Source: Pagrus major (Eukaryota > Chordata > Actinopteri > Spariformes > Sparidae). Taken from it: a stretch of 64,000 nt of DNA. This document shows, one piece after another, positions 37,676 to 50,628 of this stretch. The notes below the pieces were generated by a model that worked only from the letters and a program-made list of their open reading frames with translations, had not been told where the DNA came from and made no database searches. Each line of letters opens with the position of its first letter. The stretch's first letter is position 1. The stretch spans positions 31,192,589-31,256,588 of the forward strand of contig NC_133221.1 of NCBI RefSeq assembly GCF_040436345.1. The letters run 5' to 3'. The translations under genes were made by a program, and so were the position numbers.

Positions 37676-38029
37676 CTTGTGATATGAAAAATGTTTTCAC
37701 ATTCACAGATTCTGGAAATGTTCATGGGGGCGACGGTAGAGCTGCCAATATAAGGACTTTAATGTGGTTATTAAACTTTTTTTCAGCATAAACCATTTCT
37801 CAGTACTCATACTACTGCATGTACCTGTACTGCATGTACCTGTACTGTATGTACCTGAGGTTTTTCCTTTCTTTTGATGTATTGTAGATTTTCCTTATGT
37901 CGCTGATGTAGGCAACATGTATTAGCTTACGCTTCCTGTTGTTTTTACGTCTGGATTCTGTGTACATTGTTCTCACTGAAGAAAGCAAACCTTGTGGACA
38001 GAAACGTCCCGTACACGTTATGATCTCTG

Positions 38030-38150
38030 CTACAGTAGGATCAGTCCGTGCTCCATGTGATCCTCCTCCACTTCCTCCTGCAGCCTCAGCTGTGCGGTCA
38101 TATGACCGCTCACACACACACTGCTGCACAGCGAGCCGTCCGGACCGAAG
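38030..38150 (+). promoter_or_regulatory. renbp: Candidate promoter / non-coding first exon of renbp
   Basis: A locally GC-rich segment contains the palindrome GCGGTCATATGACCGC (38094-38109) and ends in CCGAAG followed by the donor GTAAGC at 38151. It could splice to an acceptor such as TTGTGTTCAG (near 39508) upstream of the ATG at 39600. No transcript evidence; inference only. Confidence 0.35.
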
Positions 38151-38873
38151 GTAAGCTCTGTCTCCTCTGCTCTGTCCTCTTATTAATGCCAAGACGGGAC
38201 ATTAACTGTCAGTGAGCCTGCATGATAATCATTATCAACTACTAAAAAAACCCGAAGCGATACAGTGCAGCGTGACGGCTCACAGCTGTGAGGTCGTTTC
38301 TCTCGGTTTTCATCAAGACCGAGGACCGAGGACCAGGGATCAGACCCAGTGTTGGACTGTCGTTTAAAAACCAACAGCTTTCTGACCTGACTGCTGATTT
38401 TGATGGCGAAACATGCAGGAAGCTTCAGGTCTAGATAACATTCCGCTGTGTGCGTCCAGCCCTCAAAATGAAGTTAAACAGAAAATCCCTGTCAGCCCTC
38501 ACCCTGCACTTCTGTCACTGACACAGGCCGATCGACCTCCACGTCTGCAACGTACTGCTGTGATCCTGCATTAACATGTACATGTAGGCGACACAAGTAT
38601 TAATATGTAAATGTTGCCACTTAAAGTATGAAGAATACAGGTTATGCAGAATGATATTATAAAATAGGCTGTAATAAATGATTGTTAATTGTGCATTATG
38701 TGTAAGCAGCATTTTGATGTAGCTGGTCGAGGCTAAAGCTACTTTAACCTTCATATCCTCTATTCATGTAATCTGTAACAATATGTACCTCTGAACTGAT
38801 CACCTGCTGTGTGTATTAATGTATGTATTAACCCACACAGTGACATGTAGTGGTGTAATGTAACTGAAATGTA

Positions 38874-39200
38874 TTTAAAGGAACAGTTCGCTGTTAAATT
38901 AAAGTTCAGTCGTTATCTGCTCACCCCTGTGTCGATGCACAGTCAGGTGAAGATTCGTACTCCAGAAACATTTCTGGAGCTTCACAGCAAAACAGCGCTG
39001 CAGCATTCTCCTAAACAACTGAAGTAGATGGGGACATTAAACATGTAAAAATCAATCGATCAGTCAATCAGTCAGTTCCAAAACCCAACATAAAATGGCC
39101 CCATACGGCTCTGGAAGCCAAATTGATTTGAAAAGACCCCATTAACTCCCTTTTTAAAGCTGAAATCTTCACTGTGATTGCACCACGTCTGTAGTGGGTG
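38874..39200. mobile_element. MITE family B, left-half copy
   Basis: TTAAAGGAACAGTTCGCTG, then TTCACAGCAAAACAGCGCTG and CCTAAACAACTGAAGTAGATG, matches the left half of the 37047-37675 element. The right end is missing or diverged. If the proposed upstream exon is real, this copy sits in the first renbp intron. Confidence 0.75.
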
Positions 39201-39599
39201 CATGAGCTCGACCGTGCGTTGTTTTTTCAGTATCGTGCAGCACTACTCTGTACCGATCTCATCAAAGGTCAGAATCACTGTGACATCATAATGGCCTGAA
39301 AAACACCAGCCGTCATTCAGTGCCATAACTAAAGGAACAGAAAGGGAGATTGTGACCATATCTCACATTTTGTCGAGTACTGAATTGGTGACACTTATCT
39401 TGGGTGTCTACCTTGAAACTGTGCTGGTTCTAGAGATCTTCTGTGCTTTTGTTGTAAATCATATGCCAAAGTTACTACACTTGACTAAAAATCTGAATTT
39501 GTGTTCAGTAAGGTGTATTCTTGGCAAAAGGAAACAAGGGAATATCATCAACACACCTTTTATTCCAACCTGACTTTCACATTCCTGTTGAAGGGAGAA

Positions 39600-42500
39600 A
39601 TGTCTGTGGTGAAGCTGGAGGAGTGTCGAGAGCGTCTTCGCACAGAACTGGACAATGTTGTGGACTTCTGGCTCAAATACTCTCATGACGATGTGCACGG
39701 GTACTGTAGTTACACCCAAATGCTTTTGAAATGAAAGTATTGTCTGCTCATGCTTTTTTAAATGATACTATCAACTTATATAAGCACCAAGCACCAAGTC
39801 AAACTGTAGTGTGCATGTCATCTGGATCTGTGTCATGAACTTGAATCTCTGCTTCTTGTTTCAGAGGTTTTTTCACTTGTATTGGGAAGGATGGGAAGAT
39901 TTATGATGAGCTGAAGTACGTCTGGCTGCAGGGTCGACAGGTAAGTCTCTGAAGTCATACTGGCTGTGTAAAACATTTAACCCACTGCATGAAATGTGCT
40001 CCTCATCTGTGATGTGAGTATTCTGACTGTTTCTGTCACAGGTGTGGATGTATTGTCGCCTGTACCGAACCATGGAACGCTTCCATAAGCCTGAAATCCT
40101 TGAAGCAGCAATAGCTGGTGTGTATGATTGTAAAGCTTGATTGTGCTGCAGACTCTAAGCAGGTCCAAGTCCACTACCAAGTACTGTTTGGATTCCACAA
40201 AAGCTACACAGTATGACAATGTCTAGTTGCTTTCACCCACAGTGGTTCGTCTGAAAACCGTAGATGTTTGTACCAAATTTTGCAGGAAGCTGTTTAATAG
40301 AAGTGCAGATAACTTCAGTCTGGACCAAAGAGGCAGACCAGCCGACATTGCGATCCCTCGAGCTGTGTTGGTTGGTTAAAGTTATTTTGTGAACTCGTGC
40401 TCCCCAGAGGATGATCCCTTTATTTCTTATTAACCTAGATCATCTTTAACCTCAGTACTGGGAAGCCTCTGGAAGAATAACAAATTCATGATTGTAAATT
40501 CATTTCAGCACTTTCATATCATTTGGTATGTTAAAGATTACAGCAGTGAGAGCCTGGGCTCTAGCTCTTTCTTTCTTCTCAGAAGAAACTTCTCATTTTC
40601 CAATCCAGTCATCAGAATTTACATAGAATTCAGAATTCACAGAATAACATTTGTAAATTAAAATAGTGCATTTAAACTTAAGCAGAACACAGAGCGCAAA
40701 TTAGAGACTAATGAGATCTTCGCATTTGATTTCTGGACCCTTTGATTTTTGCCTTAAAAGTCTGGATGTTCAGAAGTTGAGCTGAAGCTTAGCATATGTT
40801 TGTGCAATATTAAAGATTAACACATCCACAGTTAAATCTGTGCAACAGATGGTGCAGCATGGTGTTCTTTTGTAGGCTGGGTTTAATGGCTGAGTAGGCT
40901 GAGATTAATGAGCCATGATAGTGTTTGCTTTGTACTTTCTGCTGATCACCAGGCACAGTAATCACCGGCAGCCACAGTAAAGTGCACAACATGTTGTCAC
41001 TTTCGGGTTCAAACATGGGATCTGCAAAATTTCACTTACTATTACAACTAAGAAAAACAGGCATGCTTTTAGCTTGGAAAATTGTAAAAGGTTTTAAAAT
41101 AAAAGTGTAAAAACAGTGGGATATGCCCACACAGAAGCATGGCTTCTGTTAATTGAATTCATAACATGAACATACAAAAATTTGGAGTTAAATATTCTTC
41201 ACATATTAAGAAAAATTAAACTATTTAGAACTTAATGACATAATACATTTCTGCATTATAATGTCTAAAAACAACTAGACCTTTGTTATAAATGTTGTTA
41301 AATTCTATACTAAAGTTATCCCAAATCGTCCGAGTTTGACTGAAGCGTTTGTGTTTGATGGTGTTACCCATGTGGTGTATATTTACCCCAAACAGCCAGA
41401 TAGCTTTAATGCATATTAGCAGTAAGGTAGCGAGCAACGGCACGCATCAAGGTTGTGTGTGACTATGTTCATGAATTCAGGTCGACCTCTCACTAAACTC
41501 AACACTTACCATCTCCTCTGTAACATTATATTCATGAAGTAAAATACATTTCCCCTTCAGCTCTTGTAGTAATCACTGCGCCCTCTTCCTGTTGGTAAAC
41601 AGCTTCGGATCAGAGGAGAATCTGATGTGACCTCTAGGGGCAGAAATTTCATATTGTGTGTATGAAAACCACGTCGGCATTGTATGTTTTTAAAATCCTT
41701 CACAGGGACGGCTTGTGACAAACAGAAAACACTGTGTGTTCTTCATATCATTGTAAACCAACTGACCGCTGTTCTCCAGCCGCAAAACTGTGCTAGCATT
41801 GTGAGCCTTTCTGTAACGGTCCTGCTATGTCTAAAAAAAGAGCTGTAGCAAACATTCACGTTACGTTTATGTTTGACTGACAAGTACTTCAACAGATGAA
41901 GCCAGCAATGTTATGTATTCATGTCTGAGAAGGGCTTTATACTCTTGGCTCATGAAATGTGTCCCATCATAACTAATGTTCTATTCTTCTGTTTGTATCT
42001 TGGAGGAGGGGCATTCCTGAGGAAGTTTGCTCGTGTCCCTGGTGCCAGCAGTGGCCAGTGGAAGTGTGCCTTCTGCTTAACAAGAGATGGTAAAGCAGTT
42101 AAAATTCAGAGGACTATATTCAGTGAGTGTTTCTACATCCTGGCCATGGATGAACTGAGCAGAGTCACCGGTGACAAGGATATGCAGGTACAAAGACATT
42201 ATTTAACCAGATTGTATATAATACATAGGATAGGAACTGCCCCATTGTTTTGCCCTTCTAGGTTCGGGGCCTTAGGGCTGGCCACATTGGCTGCTTGTGT
42301 AGTGCGTGGCGGTTGCAGCTCACTTGCATGTGTTGTGGCAAAAATAGGCGAGACTCCGGATCTCTACGAGGCTGCAGCCTCGCTTAAAACACACTTGAAG
42401 TGCAGTTCACGCTCTCAGTGTGGCTGCTCTAACCTTCTAACATGGACACCGAAATGACCGAAAGGTTACGCCACGCACATGCGCTGCTCACACAGCCAGT

Positions 42501-45500
42501 GTGACCAGCCTGTTAGGATGACAGAGTTGGTCTATCAAATAATGCAGACGATGATATTCTTACGCAAAGCCTCTGAGAATTATAAAGTCTTTTGTACATT
42601 GTATGTTGTGTATGTTTTTAATTTTGTCAACGATTTTCATATTGTGTGGATGCATTTATTGACCTTGATGGAAAGTACCAACATAATCAAGTAACTAATT
42701 GCTTACAGAGATGCATACTGCAGTGTTTTAGAGCTACAAATGTGATTAAATGAATTTCATTTTCATTTACAGACCTCTCTGTAGTAGTTGAGGTTAGTAA
42801 AAGACTGAAAGAAACAATAGTCCTGTCTCAGAGAGGCAGTTTTTAACTTGGACCACTGTGTTTTGACACACTGTAGATGTTATATGTGCTGGATTTGTGC
42901 TACTTTTCTGCTGATAGTGCATGAACAGGATGTTGAAATTCATCAAGCTGTGGTGAAACTCCTTCCCCATTTTTTTTGCAACAACTGTGGCAAAATAATG
43001 TAACAGCTGACACCATGGGACATCACACTTTGTATTTCTATTACTCGTTGTTAAGGACTACACTGATATGACGTAGGCACAGTTACTTTATTTGAGGGTT
43101 TATCAAAATGTATATGAATAGCAAATTCAGAATATTCACATGTATGTTTTGTACTTGTGGTCAATCTACAATTAGATTTTTTAAATGTTATATCTCAATG
43201 CTTTTTCATCTAACATGTTTTTTTTCATTTGCTACTGAGCATTAAACACAAGGTACAGCTGAGGGAATATCATTCGGTTTGCGGGTCTTCGGTCATAAAG
43301 TAGTAGACCATTTTAAAATTTCAATTACCTGCTATATGCTTGGCACTATGAATCTCTGGACCAAATTTTTGTGAAACGCTTATAGTAGATGTTAATTCAC
43401 ACATCACTGGTGGCAGTAAAGCTTGATTTATGCTTCTGCGTTGAATCATAGCCTCTGTGTAGGTGCATGCCTTACACCGTAGCCTACACTGTAGCCTGAC
43501 GTGCACCTCCACAGGAATGTAACTACACATAGCAGTGACACAGACCACAGCAACTGTGATTGGACTGTTTGGCTGAATGACATTTTCAGGCTGCTCCAGT
43601 GCTTAGCGGTTGTGCTTATAACAGGATTGTAACCTGTAATTTCCCAATAAACACAGTGCACTCTTTGGCTGTTGTAGTCTCTCCGGACCGGCCGGCTGCC
43701 GCTCCTCTTTTTGGATTATACTTCTCCTCCGGAGCCGCTCTTCACTGCTGGAGTGTCTCTGGGTGACAGAGAGCGGACAGGCTGGATGTATGTAGGTCAG
43801 GCAGCCCTCCCTGCGGACACTCTGCCTGTCCACTCTGCATAGCCCAGAGACACAGCTGTGAGCCGTAGGAGTCGGTGTATTTAAAGGGGAAAGTTTGCAA
43901 TCCACCACCGCTGCCAGCAACGCAGACAATGCCAGCATGGATTTATAACTGCTCACTACGCTCTGCATAGATGACTTAAGTCATTAGCACTCTTCCTCTG
44001 GGGAACATGAATTCTTGTACTAGATTTAAAGTCGGGGTTGGTAAGATTTTAGAAACCAACTAAAGCAAGCAAAATTAAAATTTTAAGTATCCAAGCCCCT
44101 CTCTTCAGCCAAGTGTGTTACTGTCACTGTGGCTCTGTTCTTTGGGTTTTGTGCTACTGAGTTAGCTGCTGAATGACAGGCTCAGGGGTTGTGGCTGTGA
44201 GCACAGCACATCATCGCCATCGCTAACCATATCCAACTAGCTGTATCTCATGTCTCACATATAAGAAACACTGAACATTATCATAATGAACGTGAACAAC
44301 GAACATGGCTATTGTTAGTACTCATTGCTGTCAAGCTAGCATGTTAGTATTGGGAATTTTCAGGAGATCATCAAAGTCTCAAATTCTCATTCTCATTCTC
44401 TTGGGACTGTAAATAGTTCTACAAAATTCTGTGGCAATCCATGTGAAAGTTATTGACTTAGTGTGGATAAAAGTGGTGGACAGACCAACAGAACAGATGT
44501 TTGTGTTCATTCTAATGTGGCCAGAAAAGACTAAAAAAAACATGGGAAAAGATGAACATGAAAGTTAGGATTATAAAAATAAATGTCTTTAAAATGGAAG
44601 TTTATTCTAGAGAGATGTTGCAATATAGAGTTAGTACCAAGTTTCTTGAAAATACATAATAATAATAAGTGTCTTTGAAGCACAGTGTGAATTATTACGG
44701 AGTTAACAGCTTTTGTGTTGCATTTCTAGCTGTGTTGTGTGTTCTCTGGACATGCAGTTCACCAGTGATTTAGCTTACCTGAGGTTCAGTACACAAAAGG
44801 TTGCATTTCTAAGTAAACATGTCTGAACATGCTTGAGAGAAACGGCCTCAGATTCTGCTCTGACAGGCTTCTGTCTTCTTTCTTGTGTTGTTAGCTGGAG
44901 GCTGAAAAGATGATGGAGCAGCTAATCTACTGGGTTCAGGAGGACTCATCAGGCCTGGGCCGGCCCCAGCTTCCTGGAGACATTCCTATCAACAGCATGG
45001 CAGTTCCCATGATGCTGTTGTGTCTAGTGCAACAGCTAGTGGAAGGCCGTGGGCAGGAGGTGGTTCAGAAGTACAGAGAGCTGGGCAACTGGTGTGTACA
45101 GCAGATTCTACAGCACATCCAGGTATGGACACATAGACAGTTTCTTTGTTCCTACGCTTCATGAAGTAAAGAGATTCAGTTCAGTTAGTTTGTGGCTGAG
45201 CTGGGGGACTTAAGTCCAATGACTTGACCCGAGTCAGACTCGAGTCTGCCACGGTCTTGACTAACAAAAGACTCAACTTGACTTTGAAACAGATGACTCG
45301 AAAGGATTTGACTTTAAGAATGTTAATGTTTTTTGAACACGAATGGATGATTTCTAGTGCAATATGCACAAACCTGGCAAAGTGACAGAATGGCTGTTGC
45401 CAAGGTACAAGGGGGCCAGTCCAAAAATAATGAAACTTGGATTCAAGGATTATGTTGTCAATTATGGTAACAGGAAAAGAACAGCAGTATGCAAGGCTCA

Positions 45501-48500
45501 AAACTCAGTGACACAAGCATCACTTTATTCCAAAAACTCACAAAGAAAGGTACGCAAGTGTGTCTTTTTAGCTAACCTAATGGCATTTTAGCTAACTTGT
45601 TGGCACAAAATATTACATTATTAAACACTATTATAAATAAAGTTTCTTGTTACATTCTTTGGTTGTTGTCTCCTGTTTTATATTATGATTTGGCAAATAA
45701 ATCAACAATTCTTGTGTATATTAGACCCTGTCTGTTATGTCAAAAAGTAAGTATAGAGTTTCCACAGGTCATTCCAGTGCAGAGGTCTCAGTTCTGTCAC
45801 AATCAGGTGTGAGCCTCCCATATCCAGGTCCGTCCAATCACATGAAGACAATAAGACTACAGAAGTGCTTAAATGACTTATTTAGGTGAATTAGGAGATA
45901 ATGCTGTGCCTGTGATGTTTTATTATTGTAATACAGTTATGTTCACTTTTTCACTTAGACCTGAAGAAGACCACCTGTGGTTAAACATTATATCAGTAAT
46001 GTTCACTTGAAAAGACACAGTTGTGTTTTTCTTGTGAATAATTTGGGTCTACTTATTGTCTCTTCCGATCAGATTACATCAATATGCATGACACTGGGTG
46101 CCCACACACCATTAGCTTGAATATTTACATGAGGGTAGACAGCAGGAACAGGAGCAGTAGTTTTGAGACATGATATACTGTGTGTATACAGTGTTATCAT
46201 TCTTATTACCACAACAGACACTCACAGCTCTCTGTGAGCAATGGGTTCTCTGATTTCCTACTGACTTCATACAACTGTAGTCTGCTGTGCTGCGCGCTGT
46301 TAATGAAAGTAAATATAAGCAGTTAGTGCGATTTGAAAGCCATCCTCCTGCTGCTTTGTACGGAGTCGTGTAGAGGCTTGACTGTGGTAGGATTGATAAC
46401 AGAGCACCAGCAGACCTGGGACCAGCTGACCACCTGCCTCTTAATGGAATGTGCAGGAATGCATAAAATGACAAATGAAAGTAGCGCCATTGTTTCCAAA
46501 TGTAACAGAGTAAAAGTTAAAAAAAATCTACTAGTAATCTACTAAGTAAGAGTAAGAGTACGCTGCATTAAAACTACTCCAAAAAGTACAATTTACCCAA
46601 AAAAAGTTACTCAAGTACATGTGATGGAGTAAATGATGATGAGATTTATAGGCAGGCTGCAGCAGTTTTCGTTAATGAAAATAAAACTCAGCTTTTCCTG
46701 ACCAATGTCTATTAACTGATTTAAATGTGGAAACTGGGGCAGATCATTAAAATTTGGTATGACTTGTGACTTGTTCAGCCTTAGCAATGACTTGACTCCT
46801 CTTGCTTGACTTATAGCAGAGACTTGACTTGACTTGCTTGATTCTCATTCTAACTTGGGATTCGCTTAAGACTTGAACATTAAAAATTCAGACCTGCTTG
46901 TCACTTGCACATGTGTGACTATAGGGCCAAACACACTGAAAGCATCTGACGTGCATTTTGAAGCCAACCTATTGTTTTAAATGGCCGAACACGCATCAAA
47001 AGCATTTTGAGACGTGTCAAAGGGCCTTGACACTCCTGGCCTGCAGCCATGGGACACGTTTGGAGAGACCTAAAAGGAAAAGAAAAAACTAAAGGAAAGA
47101 AAGCGAGAGGGAGAGATATCACAGCTGAGGTGCTGAACCTTGTGAAACTGTTTTGTTACAAAAACTGGCGTATTTTTTTATTTTGAATGGGATTTTCATA
47201 TCTCTGCAACAGACAACTAGATGATTGTCCAATTAGTGTTTAACATCCTAAAGAAAGTAAAACTTATTTCTTCTCCTGTGATCTGATACAGAGAAACGGC
47301 ACAGCTATTCTAGAGAACGTGTCACCAGAGGGGAGAGAGCTGCCAGGCTGCCTGGGCCGACTGCAGAACCCAGGTAAACACTGCCTCATAATAGCAAGCA
47401 CAGTGAGTGCATGAGGAAGCTAGGGTTGAGCTTCTTTCCTGTTCTTTGTTGCCGACCTCAACATTTTCCATTTTCCTTGGATCTTCCCCACATGCTAACC
47501 CGTGCTGACTCAGGCCATGCCCTGGAAGCAGGCTGGTTCCTGCTTCAGTTCAGTGCAGAGTGGGGCGATGAGGAGCTCCAGAGGACTGCCATCGACAAGT
47601 TTGTGGAGCTCCCTTATCAGTACGGCTGGGATAAAGAGCATGGTGGTCTCTTCTACTTCCTTGATGTGGATGGTCACTGCCCCACACAGGTGAATCAATC
47701 ATTCCTGGAGGTAGTGGATGCTGTTGCATTTTGCTTGTCATGGTAGATATTGTTTGCACATTGGTTGATCACATTTGATAACATGCATCAAATCAAGCTC
47801 TCTGACCCTGTTTGTGTATTTGACCAGTTGGAGTGGAGTATGAAGCTGTGGTGGCCTCACTGTGAGGCTCTCATCGCCTTCCTGATGGCCTACAGTCAAA
47901 CCAAGAGGCCAGAGCTGCTGGAAAGATTCTCTCAAGTTTATGAATACATCTTTAGCCATGTGAGTTTACGCTGCAGGGCCGACTAGGCCCAGTAGGACAA
48001 CTGACATTTTTCATTGCTTATTTGAAGGTACTGTTTTACATATTAGGGAGAGACACATTCTCTTTCTTTGTGAGAGTGAGATGTTCAGATGGGTATCAAT
48101 CCCATGTCTTTTTCTGAGAGTTCCAATTAAGTCAAAATCAATATGTAAGTGTTTTTATCACATTTGTCTTGCTCCATCTCTCACCTATATGCCAGTGTCA
48201 GGCCCAACAATAGCTGAAAAGTAGTTTTGTGGGTATTCTTAATGGTATTTTAGAGTTTGTAATTTCCCGGAAAGCGATAAAAAAATTGTTGATGACTCAT
48301 CCTGCACCAGGATGAGTCATCAACTCCTCCAGAGTACAAGGGATTGATTTTGAAAAAATAGTAGACAGGGCATCACCCATAGGTTTCTGAGGAGGCCAGA
48401 ATGTAGGGGTTGTACCAGCCATTTTGGCAGAACCTGACTCCACCTAACTCCTGGCTAATCAAAAATGGACAAAGAAGTGGAGCGTGGGTGGAGCTGAAGA

Positions 48501-50628
48501 GTTGTTATCAACAGCTGTCTGTTGTTAATCTAATCTTGTTAACATCAGCTTCGGTCTCCCCTCTTTCGTCTGTTAGTACAATTGACCACACAGCAAGCCA
48601 TATTATTTGTCCGTTATTTGCATGAACAATTCTCTAAAAAGGCACCAACACCAAAAACATGGCTGAGAGGTCAAGATCGATGACTGGAACTAGCTGAGGT
48701 GAAGCTGAGCTAATGCAGCCACACCCTCAATTATGTATAACTTAAAGCCTTAATATAATTTAAATGAGTGTGTTGTATAAAAACTCACCCCCAATATAGT
48801 TGTCATGAGTGGGGAAATTAGCTATAGAGAAAATAAATGTTTTTTGTACCAGGCTGTAACATGTTAATTTCTGCTATATAGTTAGCCATTTTAACATGGG
48901 CTCTTTTGGAGCCAGCCTCAAGTGGACTGCAGTTTTGGTACTTGCACGTTGGCTTAATTTTTCAGCTTGCAGGTTGCCATTTGGTAGAAGGCATCAGATA
49001 TCACTTTTCACATGTACGGAGGAAGGAGAGTTGACCGGCTAGATGATGGCAGAGGAGTTAGTTACCTCACTGAGAAGTTGGAGTTGCCTCTAACAGCTCC
49101 TTCTTGTTCCATTACTTCCACCGACCATGTAAAACCACTCCGTGACATGTTTCAAACTGATTCGCTGTCAACAAATGTAGGAAATGACGAATTGATGAAT
49201 GATACCAGATACTCCAGAGAGGGTACAGACACATGTTCCATCTACTCATTATACATAACATATAAACATCACTTACATATACTTTATGTGGATGACTCAA
49301 GGGGATGGAAAGTTTGAAGCTTGCTTATTGTTGATTTTTTATAGAAAATAAATACATCTATATATTGCAGTGCAGTCTATGTCTAATATATACTGTACAT
49401 GTGCCTGACTCTGCAGTTTCCTGATGCTAAGAGTGGCGAGTGGTTTGGCTATTTGACACAAGAGGGGAGAGTGGCTCTGGATTTAAAAGGTGGTCCCTTT
49501 AAAGGTAAGAACATAATTGAGTTGGATAATTGCAGGATGCCAGAGCAACAGAATAGCCAAATCACTTCAATAAAATGGCTGGTGGAACACAGGTTAGCAT
49601 AAAACAGATGGGCACTGTAGTTTTAGCTGCATTTGTCCAACTACAGCAGGGTACAGAGACGTCATGTCCTTGTAGAAGTAGAAAGCAAGGATCTTCATTA
49701 ATGACCATTAAATGGTTCATATATCTGCGCTTGGATAATGGGAGGACAACTAGAAAGACCAGCTGAGGTGACTGCACATCAGCCCTCTGTTTAAATTCAG
49801 TACCCAGTTATATTTGACAGCACAGCGTACTCACTGATTTTAAATTCAAGATGCAACTATTGTGTCTTTATACTATTGTGGTGTTGTTTTTTTAACAGAT
49901 GTTATCCTTGTCTCCTGCAAAGGGACCACAATTAACCTCAATTAAATTTGAATTAAATAATTCAAATGTAATTAACTTTGGTGAAGCTCAGAGTCAGTAC
50001 TTGTCAAACGAACAAAGTAAACAAATTAATTATGAAAGAGGAAAATTTACACAGTTCTACTGCATGTGGGAAAACATACAGAAAGTATCTGTAGAGTCTG
50101 GTCAGAGATTGTGGTGTATTATGCTAATGTAGCCTGCAGCCCTGATCCTCACAGGAGATGAGGAGCAGCTACAGAGGTCTAGCGAGCTCCCTTCTTCTGT
50201 TTTCATTTTCAAACTTGGAGTCTTCAGAACAAACAGACGCTGACTCAAGTGACATCACTCAAGGACATGTATCAGACTTCACACAGCTCCCTAGACACTG
50301 AAGGCTTTATATAACCTTATTCACTGATGGATCGAAATGGTGGAGTTCATCTTTAACATTTCAGTTTATCCTGTGCTTGTAGTGGTTTTAGTGGTTTAGT
50401 GGTTTAGTTGTTTAGTTGTATACAGTGTTACCAAACAAATAACCACAAACTAATTGCCTAACAGTGAGGCTGGAGCCTGTGGATCACAAGGCAGTTTCCT
50501 GCTTTGCCTCGATGGTGAGATAATTGTTTCTCTTTTTGTCTTCAGGGTTCTTCCATGTGCCTCGCTGCCTGTACATGTGTGAGCGTATTCTGGATGATCT
50601 GCTGGCAACCAAGGACTCAGCAATCTGA
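39600..50628 (+). CDS. renbp: N-acylglucosamine 2-epimerase / renin-binding protein (ten coding exons)
   Basis: The exons are 39600-39700, 39865-39940, 40042-40117, 42006-42187, 44895-45122, 47292-47373, 47514-47689, 47828-47959, 49417-49504 and 50546-50628. All phases agree and give 407 residues (human about 417-427). The enzyme interconverts GlcNAc and ManNAc in the cytosol, linking amino-sugar salvage to sialic acid metabolism, and binds renin in mammals. Seen: [79 protein letters not shown] and the C-terminal FHVPRC. These span the (alpha/alpha)6-barrel and keep the conserved Arg and His positions. The central [12 protein letters not shown] helix corresponds to the leucine-zipper region reported for dimerisation. 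Oddity: the residue after KG at 382 is Phe where human has Cys380. The C-terminal tail is shorter than in human. The ATG is in family position. Confidence 0.96.
40118..42005 (+). other. renbp intron 3
   Basis: GT..AG intron of about 1.9 kb. No element or nested gene recognised. Confidence 0.7.
42188..44894 (+). other. renbp intron 4, with repeat debris
   Basis: The exon-4 frame reads on for 90 codons into the intron (to 42457) through repeat DNA that shares GGCTGCTTGTGTAGTG with 25510-25525. A fish DNA-transposon-like block starts near 43421 (TTGATTTATGCTTCTGCGTTG). No nested gene is supported. Confidence 0.6.
45123..47291 (+). other. renbp intron 5, with repeat debris
   Basis: Diverged blocks rich in GACTTGACT words lie at about 45210-45310 and 46755-46915. 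They look like the two sides of one fish hAT-type repeat with unrelated sequence between them. A second repeat piece with GTTACTCAAGTACATG lies at about 46530-46625. Confidence 0.45.
48288..48324. repeat. Perfect 17-bp inverted repeat, 3-nt loop
   Basis: GTTGATGACTCATCCTG (48288-48304) and its exact complement (48308-48324) flank CAC, inside renbp intron 8. The arms contain TGACTCA, a consensus AP-1 site, in both orientations. Confidence 0.95.
48410..48990 (+). repeat. Interspersed repeat family A, forward copy (renbp intron 8)
   Basis: Diverged reverse complement of 2700-3550. It includes GTGGAGCGTGGGTGGAGCTG near 48478, GAGAGGTCAAGATCGATGAC near 48665 and a TTTTTCAGC block near 48958. Confidence 0.7.
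49505..50545 (+). other. renbp intron 9
   Basis: GT..AG intron with a short GTGGTTTA tandem near 50383-50418. Nothing else recognised. Confidence 0.65.

Noticed and set aside
42188-42457. Extension of the renbp exon 4 frame
   Set aside because: The splice donor after MQ and the matching exon 5 acceptor restore the family sequence. The extension reads repeat DNA.
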